A stretch of DNA of 64,000 nucleotides from Chamaecyparis obtusa. Its lineage: Eukaryota; Streptophyta; Pinopsida; Cupressales; Cupressaceae. Below the pieces are notes generated by a model. The model worked only from the letters and a program-made list of their open reading frames with translations, was not told where the DNA came from and made no database searches. Below, piece by piece: positions 55,749 to 64,000 of this stretch (positions are counted from its first letter, which is position 1; each line of letters opens with the position of its first letter). The DNA lies in assembly GCA_027943335.1 (NCBI GenBank), contig BSBK01001119.1, positions 537,001 to 601,000 on the forward strand. Direction: 5' to 3'. The position numbers were made by a program, and so were the translations under genes.

Positions 55749-56753
55749 TATATACTAGAGATTCTCATGTTATTTTTCACTAGGTAAAAACAACAGATTT
55801 AAACAGTAGTTTATTATAAACAAGGCTGCATAGGGTAGTAATGAAATCTTCACAATATTGAGGAGATACTAGTTTCATATAATGGTAAGGATCTATGTGT
55901 GGGAATGGAGAGTTGGAACAACAAGATGAATGTATATTAAAGAGCAGGTTAAATGTATATTAAACAACAGATAAAAGACTAGATGTTATATTTTTTAGCA
56001 AACAAAATCAACAACAAATATAAACAAAGATATACAACAGACAAAGATAAATAAATAGAGAAATAGAGCAAAGGAGCATGAAAATAGCTTCGCTAGAAAA
56101 AAATGCAGATTTCTACTTGCAAAAAAAATGTTTGTAACAATTGTCTACCATAGAGCAACAAAGATTGGTCACTGCTCTTAAATGGTGGTTAGTTTTTGGA
56201 AAATCCTTGCGTGAGAGCTAAATGGGCTCATTCTGCACAAAACCCATATCTCATCTTTTTGAGATTAATTTTCATTTTACCGTAGCATACAAAAAAATGG
56301 ACTATTCTTCTTCAACATTTTTTTTTCAAGAGATAAGAAAATGTATATTTAAATAACAGAGATATATTAAACTGAAACAAAGAGACTAAATTTTTAAAAC
56401 AAGAATTTCTATAAAACCTGCAAGCACGTGAGATGTATGAATAGATCTGAAAAAAAATGTTAGAATTTGAAACTTGTAAATAAAGTGAGATAAACAACCT
56501 GCAAATGAAATGAGACAAGAAAAAACTTCAACCTTGTGGTTTCCTGACTAAGGTTGAATTTTTTTTAAAAAAATAAAAAAATTCAAGAAAACACAAGATC
56601 TCTCTAGTGACAAGCCTTCCAAAGAGGGTTAGCTGAAAAAACAAACAAAAAAACAAACAAAAAAACAAACAAAAAAACAAACAAAAAAACAAACAAGTTA
56701 GAGCTGTAACAAGTTAGAAAAAAAAGGAGACTTTCTCCTTCGAACGACACCTA
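55749..56753. other. Non-coding interval between E3 and E4
   Basis: 1 kb of AT-rich sequence with no gene seen. It contains a 12-bp microsatellite, (AAAAAAACAAAC)5, at 56636-56697. Confidence 0.5.
56636..56697. repeat. (AAAAAAACAAAC)n microsatellite
   Basis: Five perfect 12-bp units shortly before the E4 LTR. Confidence 0.9.
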
Positions 56754-57590
56754 TGTGTGTGAGTTATGGACCTACAAATCTGCAACACAACACTTCAATA
56801 GGACATTGTATCAATTGTTAGAGATTTAAAGAAAATTAAGAAAATGAACAATTGAAGGCATCCTACTGCTCTCTAGTTAGCACAAGTATGGAAAGGATTA
56901 AAGATTGCTCTCAGATCTAACCCTAAATAGTGACAATGCAATGCTAAAATGAGAGATTCAAGATGATTATGCAAGAATGAAGCTAAAACTAGAAAATGCA
57001 TTGCAATTGGCCATTAGATCATGAATTCCTTTTGCTATCAACCCAATTGAGATGTTTTATAATTATCTATGAGCATATGGAATCAACATGAAAGCATGAA
57101 TTAACTATCAAAATCAAAGAGTTAGCTCCAAAATCAAAGAGTGAGAGAGAAGCTCCAAATTCAAGAAGTTAAGAAGAAGAAATGAAGATTTGAGAATTCT
57201 CTTTTATAGAATTTAGGAGGTTTTGAACGATTAGGATGCATCTATGAGGAGTGGTTGAGATGCATCCAAGTTTGATCCATGATCCATGTGATTACCTCTC
57301 ATTAGTTCAAAGTGTGTTTGTTGTGTTTCTTAATTTGAGAGGGATTTATTCATTTCTTTTAATTAATTACTCTAGCCATAAATTTAATGGGATTGATTTA
57401 ATTAATTGGGCATAGAGGTAATTGAATTGATTTTGCTTAATACTTTGATGATAAATGCTTGAATTGAGATTTTATTGAATTTTATGAATTATGTCAATAA
57501 TCAAGAATCAAATTAACATAATTAAGGTTTTATCTCAAATTAGGGAAAATAGGGCCTTAGGTTCTATTAGCCCAATTTTAGGTGATTACA
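56754..57590 (-). mobile_element. E4 3' LTR
   Basis: 837 bp, TGTAATCACCTAAAATTGGG...CACACACA on the minus strand, with TATAAAAG at 57201-57208. Its termini are like E1 and E2, but the body differs, so it is a separate family. Confidence 0.88.
57201..57208 (-). promoter_or_regulatory. TATA box, E4 3' LTR
   Basis: TATAAAAG on the minus strand. Confidence 0.6.
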
Positions 57591-57606
57591 TTTTCCCCTC
57601 TTTGAA
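57591..57606 (-). promoter_or_regulatory. Polypurine tract of E4
   Basis: TTCAAAGAGGGGAAAA on the minus strand, touching the LTR. Confidence 0.85.
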
Positions 57607-59340
57607 TTGCTTTGCGAACAGAACAGGGATTCAAAGAAAATCTGATTTAAAGCATGATTCAACAAAACTAAGAGATTCAAGAGATTTAGAGAGCAACAAT
57701 AACTACTTTGAGCTTAAATGATTTAGAGAGTAGCGATGACCACTCTTAGAGATTTAGAGAGCAGTAAAGAGAACCACTCTGAATTCGAGAACTCTGAACT
57801 TGATCAAACAAAATCCTACTTGATTCAAAAGTCGTCAATTCTGAACTTGATTGGACAAGAATTGACAATATCAATTCCGAGCTTGATTGAATGAAAATCA
57901 ATAAGAGATTCTAAAAATAAATCTCAGTTAAATTTGGTTTGCAGTAATTGAACATGCTGACAAATAACCAATTTAATTTGAAGCGATGAAATTGATCAAT
58001 GTCGTAAAGATTAACAACATCAACTTGATTGAAGAAAATTGTCATGCCCCTGGTGTTGAAGAATTTGATTCAAAGAATTTGAATTTTAGTATGATTATGC
58101 CCCCTCGGGACCGAAATTGGAACAAATTGAAATAAAATTATTGTTTGCAAGCATTTAGAAAGAATTACGGTGATTGAAATAAATTTGGATCAAGGACAGA
58201 TCATTTAAGAAGTGTTAGCAAGCAATTTGGATCAATTTTAGTGTTAAAGAAACATTGTTTGACCAAGAAAATGTGAGACTTGACCAAGTTTGACTTGTGT
58301 TTATGCAATATCCTGACGTAAACATATGATGCATTAGTGAGAAAATCACTTTTTACATCTTTTGGCAAGCTTTTTGTGCATTAATTATGCTATGTGCAGT
58401 TCTCATTAAGTGCTTTTGACTGAAATTTGACTTTAGTTGACCATGAGTCTAGGTGAAATTCATTTATGAACTGATTCATCCTGTTTATAGTACCCTTTTT
58501 GCTCATTTTGCCCTTGTTTGACTGCAATTTGACCATAGTTGACTTCTGAATTCTGATGGTTGACTTTGCTTTGTAATTTTGTTTTTACTGCATTTTAGTG
58601 ACATAGACCATCTGTTTCAATTTTGGTCCTGATATGAAGCTTCTGTGATGTCCTAAAATGAATGTTCCTTAAGGCTCTGGGGCCCTCGAAAGGCTCAAAT
58701 AGGTCAAAAAGTCCATTTTTACTATTCATTTTGACTTTCTACCTTTGATTTTCACTGAGCTCTGAGAGAAGATGGTGTTCCCAGCGGAGAAGCATCGATT
58801 TGAGCTTTTCAAGTGACACAACTGACCGCCTCACTATGTAGCACTTGTGAGTACCCGATAACATTCCTTGTCAAATTTGAAAATTTTAATTTCATGTATT
58901 TTTACTTATTTTATAGCTATTTTAATTCCCAGTCGCATCCTGTATGCAGGATTGCACGTGGTAAATCCCGCGTCGTATCCCATTTTTCACATAATTCTAG
59001 ATTGCATCCAGGATTTCTAGGATTACACCCCATCGGGTCACCTCCGGTCAAATTCAAGCCAATTTTTAGTCAATTTGTCTTTTGATCATTTTTGGTCAAA
59101 AAAAAGTGACATCAGGTTTTCAGATCGTGTCCCGAATTTCTTGAGTCACATCTGGGATTTCCCAGCTCGCATCCCATTGAAAGATCACATCCTAGATTTC
59201 TTGAATCGCTTCCAGGATTTTAGGATCATTTTTGGTTTTCTGAATTTTTAGCTAGGTTTCTTGTCTATTTTGCATTCCTTAGGCAATCTTTCATCAAATT
59301 TCTCTGTCTAATGCTGACATAGTGCCCCTATTTTTTGTTG
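57607..59340. other. E4 3' region before the PMD cassette
   Basis: No gene seen. The first 700 bp match the same part of E2. From about 58330 on there is no E2 counterpart, which sets one edge of the added cassette. Contains the degenerate repeats at 58925-59225. Confidence 0.5.
58925..59225. repeat. Degenerate 25-40 bp repeats upstream of PMD frame
   Basis: About seven loose copies of (A/G)ATCGCATCCxGGATTTCTTG, e.g. near 58930, 59000, 59125, 59165 and 59200. CG sites are partly changed to CA or TG. They lie just before the PMD frame on the coding side and could be part of its promoter or first-exon region. Confidence 0.5.
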
Positions 59341-59344
59341 TGTA

Positions 59345-61197
59345 GACTGATTTTGATGTGATAGCCTTTAGATGTCCATGGCCTACACAGGTCTTAGAGT
59401 TGCATCAATAACTATCAGTAGAGGACCAGCGTGTGGTTACACATTGTGGATTGTGGAGCTTGGCTGATTTACCCGACCTTCAGGTAAATCATGGGCTACT
59501 GATCGTGCTTGCTGAGAGGTGGCATTCTAAGCACAATACCTTCCACTTACCCATCGGTGAGATGACTGTGATGCCCGAGGATGTCTGGTGGATAATACAT
59601 GTTCCTGTTATGGGCTCCAGAGTGGAGTATGAGGCATATGGTGCTACAGTGATGGTAGATGCTCGATGATTATTTGGAGATGACACTATTGCTAGGCACT
59701 ATCTTAGTTGGGACTACATGGTGGCCAACTACACACCACTTCCTGTGTACCTGGCTGGTCTTATTGGAGGCTTGATGATGCCAGATCGAGGTCAGCATGG
59801 CTTCATGTGCGACTGGTCGCGTGTGATTGAGGACATGATTCGAGTTCCTTGCTGGTTTACTTGGGGTAGTTGCATTCTAGCTCACCTGTACATGGAGCTT
59901 CATGACATAGTGTATTAGCACTCGAGGACCATGACTGTAGGGAGCCTCATTCTTCAGGTCTGGGTGTGGGAGCATATACTTGTCACATGACCTATTGTAG
60001 AGAGGCACCGTGATGTAGGTCTTCCATACATCTATATGTACTTAGGTCTTTTACAACAGCCCCATCTAGGAAAGTTAGAGTACTGGCATCGTGTTCTGGA
60101 TGACGTTACAGATGTGGTATGGAGACCTTATGTAGACTGTGAGGGATGGCCATATAACACCAGGAAGATGCCTTACTTCTTTCAGAGTAGGTACCTGATT
60201 GGGAGGACCCAATACATTATGGAGAGATTTTTTATCACACATGTGTCCCATCAGTATGTATGAGTACAGGGTCTCTCTCAGGAGACAACCATTTATGCAC
60301 ACATCAGGGATGAGGAGGCCCAGTGGGGGTCTAGATTGATTTATGAGACTATTATGCACGACATCTTGCAGATTATGCATGTAGACTGGGAGTACCACCT
60401 AGAGATTCTTGATGGTGGTATTATAGATGGATACCATGCACACTATATTCAACACCCTTACCCCTGATTCATTGCTCCTAATGAGGTTTCTCCTCACCTA
60501 GAGGACATGTTAGATTATGATCCTACTGATGATGGTGGTGTTCGAGGTCGAGTTGCTAGAGGCAGAGACCAAGGTCATGGTAGGGACAGGGGGAGAGATG
60601 GAGGATGAGATGGAGCTCATGGGGGAGGTGAAGGTGGAGGAGATGACAGGGGTGGAGGTGGAGGTGGAGGAGATGGTAGCAGATGATGGGCCTCTAGAGG
60701 AGATGCAGGACAACAGGGTCAGCCCCAGAGATTGAAAGTGACTCCTCCTCAGCGGGATAAAGGGCCTTTATTGCATAGGGATGAGCATGCACAAAGGTAG
60801 AGGATAGCAAGGGGGATGATCAGGCACAACAATAGGTAGACAAAGATCCCCCTGCAGGTGATGATGGAGACCCATTATCACAGTGTGAGCAGGAGAGAGC
60901 TGCATTACATGTAGAGATAGCCACACTTCGGACATGACTATCAGAGCAAGACACTCAGTTGTCTCAAATGAGAGAAGAGTGGGACATATACACTCATACA
61001 CCCACCCACTAGGGCCAGAGAGCTACCTATTATTTTTCCTTATATTTTTTTTGTTGTTCCTGCTGCTTAGAGAGCTCCAATTTATTCTACTATAGTGCAA
61101 CAGTTAGATAGTATTATGCCTCCACCTATTCCCGACAGAGAAGATGTACCCCCTCCCGATCCTCCACGAGAGGATGAGGGTGCCAGTCATATTTGAG
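59345..61197 (+). pseudogene. Plant mobile domain (PMD) protein, antisense in E4, decayed
   Basis: One plus-strand frame of about 615 codons with a dozen or so stops. The N-terminal part HCGLWSLADLPDLQVNHGLL ... ERWHSKHNTFHLPIGEMTV.PEDV matches the start of the plant mobile domain (PF10536, the family of MAIN and MAIL1). Next come LAGLIGGLMMPDR, FTWGSCILAHLYMELHD and LILQVWVWEHI, the middle of the same domain, then WHRVLDDVTDVVWRPY. The C-terminal part (60540-60690) is Arg/Gly-rich, followed by a Pro-rich end. Many stops fit CGA to TGA (for example at 59667, 60261 and 60465). Known PMD proteins act in gene silencing and genome stability and are often found inside transposons. The frame runs opposite to the E4 genes. 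Confidence 0.85.
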
Positions 61198-63289
61198 ATT
61201 TTGTCTATTGACTATTTTTGTATCATTGAGATATTGCACCACATTTGATATATCTTGTATTTTGTACCATTTTTTATTGATGTACGCTTTGATGTCCCAT
61301 GGAGTTTTATTTTTTGATACACTGACACTGTTTATGAATGATATTTTGATATACTACTCTGATGTTCTGATACTTTGTTAGGGACATTTCTAATACTCTT
61401 TCCTAATGATATATTGATGCTTCAACTGATTCTGATATGGATGTCCCATCTGATTTGTCTTGTTTCACATGATGTTTCCGATTTCTACACATGTTGGATA
61501 TTTGATATTTGTTTTATGCTTTGGATATTGATGGGATGGTCATACTTGGTCATGATTAGATTAGATGATGATAAAATGACATCATGATATATTTCACTGA
61601 TATATGCTTATGTTTTATGTTTTCAAAGCTTTTATGAATGTATGGATGCAAACTCATGCGAATGTATGCAATTTTTATTTCATGTATGGATATGGATGTA
61701 TGAGATGTATTGCATTGTGATTTATGAACATCTCACTTTTATTTATGTATGGATGATTATGGATGCATTATACAAATGTTTTTATGATATGAAATGGATC
61801 GTGCATGCAAATGAATATCAATGATATATACTCAATCATTTCAGTTTTGTTCTTTATGATTTCATGATATACTTGGTCAACATGAAAAGTGATTAATGTT
61901 TTCAAAATTTTCAGCTCATATCAATGTTTTAGATAATTGAATTCACACATTCATGCTTATGCAATTTAAAATGAATGCAACTATATTAAAATGAATGCAA
62001 TTTTAAAATGAACTTCAATGCAACTAAAGACATGAAATGCATCTAAATGAACCTAATGAAAATTATTATGATATGCAACTAAAATGAACTTTAATGCAAT
62101 TAACCAAATGAAATGCACCTAGACTAAGACACCTAGGACAATCACTGTTTATTCAAGATGGGTTAATTATCATCATAGAGTTCTTGTAACGGGACCTCAT
62201 TAGGATAGTACAATTCTCACTGATAGATTTAGAAATCATGAAAATATGAATACTTCCTTTTTATGTGTCATGTTGAAAGATAACCTAAACATTAAAGCAT
62301 ATAGCTAGAATGTTCTATCAATTACTTCCTATTTGATATAAACCTTTTCTTTTCTAGTGCATAATGTGTAAATATATACCAGCAATGATCTTTCATTTTG
62401 TATTCATATCCTTGGGTATAATCTGATTTACTACGTACCTTACTAGGAAGTAGTTTTTCACCTTAGTTTAAAACAAACAAGGAAATAAATCCAACCTCAC
62501 CAAAGTTTTCATAGGAAACAGGTCGAGGTATACATGGTGTTCCAATCATGATGGAGGCACTTATAGTAGACACCCATTCCCCATGATCACCTTAGATCAT
62601 CAGATTTATTACCACAAACAGAAAACAAAGAAAACGTTATGCCCCCAGTCCTTGTTTCTCTAGTCCATATACATCATCGAGTCACTCAAGGAAACATAAC
62701 AATAAAAAATTGATAATAAGAAAAGTTCATTATCCTTTTAGAATGATCATTGTATTTGCTTCAAAATAGACAGTTGTGATTATAGTGTTTAAAAAAACTT
62801 TTGATTAATCTTGCAAACACACGCATATAAACTATTATCAATCATCAATTTTTTCTTTCATCCATAAGTGTTTTACTTTTTTAGTGTTTAGAAACACTCT
62901 TTTCATCATGATGTTATGTTTAGAAAAACAGTTAGATCCAAGTATTGAGAAATACTATTTGTTGGTATTTAAAAATTCTATTGTTTTCATAGTTTATTGT
63001 CTATTGCAGACTAGGGTGGTATTGAAAAATACCATTGTTTGTAGTTTAATGTCTATTGCAGACTCAACATCCTGACAACATATGTGATCTTGATCAATTC
63101 CCCCTAGGGAAATAGTTTACCTAGGATCCTAATGTGGACAGATTCCAACCTTGGGAAGACACATTTTTCTGATAGTGCATTTCAGGATTTGGCGTGTCAT
63201 GAAAGTGACTGGAAGATATATACAAACTAAGATTTACATAGGCCAAATGCGCAAGTGTTGTCTTGATAGATAGAGCATTGATTACAAGT
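61198..63289. other. E4 3' region between integrase and PMD cassette
   Basis: No supported gene. From about 62110 to 63290 it matches E2 12590-13660; 61200-62100 has no E2 counterpart and belongs to the added cassette. ATGAAATGCA- and AAATGAAC-type short repeats occur at 61960-62110. Confidence 0.5.
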
Positions 63290-63480
63290 AGCACCTATTT
63301 ACCAGGTTTTCACCACTTTGCCAAAATTTTTATTTTTTTGCTATCATGGCGCTTGTTTACAAGGTTTTCACCAAGACACTTTTTCTCTTTTCCAATTTTT
63401 TTGTACTTTTTTCTTTTTCTATTTTTTTTGGACACACCAAGGCACCTATTTGCTAGGTTTTCACCAAGATGGTCATTTTT
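63290..63480 (-). repeat. Triple hairpin-like motif after integrase (E4)
   Basis: Three minus-strand copies of the GGTGAAAACCT...GGTGCCTTGGTG motif at about 63435-63475, 63343-63385 and 63290-63328, separated by A-rich tracts, in the same order as in E1 and E2. Confidence 0.75.
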
Positions 63481-63589
63481 TTTCAGGACTTTTTCTATAA
63501 TTTTTTATTTTTTTCAGGATCCATATTTGCTATTTTTTTGAACTTTTTTCAGGAACTCTTTTCACTGCACACGAGTCACCTTAAGAATG

Positions 63590-64000
63590 TCAAGCATAAA
63601 ACCTTTTCAGATGTAGAGTATTGATGGGATCTAGTAAAACATCTCCTTCAGGTGTAGCCAATTGATAGGCTCCTAATCCAAATTCTATTGTGATGACAAA
63701 GGGACCTAGCTAGTTGGGTTCAAACTTTCCCTTTTATTCTCGATTCTGTTGATTCTTAGGATTCTCTCTTAAGACTAGATCTCCTATCTGAAAACTTCTT
63801 GGTTTTACTTTCTTGTTGTATCCTTTTGACATTCTCTTTTGATAATATTTAAGGTGATCAAATGCCTATTGTCTGCACTCATCTAGCAATTCAAGCTCTT
63901 GCAATCTAGATATTCTATAGTCCTCATCAGTGACTAGATGTTTCAATGATACCCTCAGTGATGGAATCTCTATCTCAACTAGTAATACTGACTCTAATCG
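63590..64000 (-). pseudogene. int: E4 integrase C-terminal part, decayed, cut by window edge
   Basis: Reads VEIEIPSLRVSLKHLVTDED, SRLQELELLDECRQ, then (TAG) AFDHLKYYQKRMSKGYNKKV, IGDLVLRENPKNQ, KFEPN (TAG) LGPFVITIEFGLGAYQL and PINTLHLKRFYA before a TGA at 63590-63592. It closely resembles the E2 fragment (13938-14383). Internal stops are TAG, TAA and TAG, at places where E2 has Gln (CAA/CAG) or Trp (TGG). The upstream part lies beyond the window. Confidence 0.88.

Larger units (their letters stand above)
56754..64000 (-). mobile_element. E4: 3' half of a Tat-like retrotransposon with an antisense PMD gene
   Basis: Minus-strand element continuing past the right edge. In sense order: integrase C-terminus (64000-63590), triple hairpin-like motif, 3' non-coding region, an antisense plant mobile domain pseudogene, polypurine tract and a 3' LTR. 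The 5' LTR and flanking duplication cannot be checked. Confidence 0.88.

Noticed and set aside
60517..60735. Glu/Met/Gly-rich ORF of 72 codons
   Set aside because: Frame-shifted reading of the Arg/Gly-rich end of the PMD frame.
1..64000. Host protein-coding gene, rRNA, tRNA or microRNA gene
   Set aside because: All recognisable coding segments belong to retroelements or the PMD cassette; the remaining intervals show no gene-like signal.

Overview
The window is plant repetitive DNA, AT-rich, and almost entirely made of nested LTR retrotransposons of the Ty3/gypsy type (Tat/Ogre-like by domain content). The primer binding sites match plant tRNA-Lys and tRNA-Arg 3' ends, an archaeal-type RNase H and a plant mobile domain (PMD) protein are present, and insertions sit inside insertions. 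This suggests a seed plant with a large, repeat-rich genome; a gymnosperm is possible, but I cannot name the species. I found no host single-copy gene, tRNA, rRNA or CRISPR array.

Layout. (1) 1-7491, plus strand: 3' part of element E1 (gag, protease, an RNase H tail, an integrase lacking its core, polypurine tract, 3' LTR). The LTR is followed by a tRNA-Lys primer site and then by an inverted LTR (7522-8444), giving a 1.88 kb palindrome. (2) 8445-10239: non-coding, with a 57-bp tandem repeat. (3) 10245-21852, minus strand: E2, a complete but non-autonomous element (LTRs of 1.3 kb, tRNA-Lys primer site, near-matching 5-bp target duplications) with a 740-codon gag-derived ORF and only an integrase C-terminus. 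(4) 21858-24079: non-coding. (5) 24085-55743, minus strand: E3, a non-autonomous element with 2.7 kb LTRs, target duplication TAGGG and a tRNA-Arg-type primer site. Its gag is broken twice: by a 1.6 kb solo LTR (51148-52759, duplication CCTTC) just after the start codon, and by E3i (28414-50710), a 22.3 kb Ogre-like element. (6) 56754-64000, minus strand: 3' half of E4, carrying an antisense PMD pseudogene between integrase and 3' LTR.

E3i carries the most unusual features. Its LTRs are 6.4 and 8.5 kb and contain a long decayed ORF that lies upstream of the likely TATA box, hence in U3. Its archaeal-type RNase H lies before the reverse transcriptase. E3 and E3i share LTR termini, primer site, the sequence just before the 3' LTR and a U3 motif array, so an E3i-like element is a plausible driver of E3. 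E1, E2 and E4 are a second related group, sharing the tract AAAGAGGGG, a tRNA-Lys site (visible in E1 and E2) and a threefold hairpin-like motif after integrase.

Almost all stop codons in the retroelement genes fit C-to-T or G-to-A change at CGA, CAG, CAA or TGG codons, as expected for silenced, methylated DNA. All coding entries are therefore called pseudogenes, except the open E2 and E3i ORFs.
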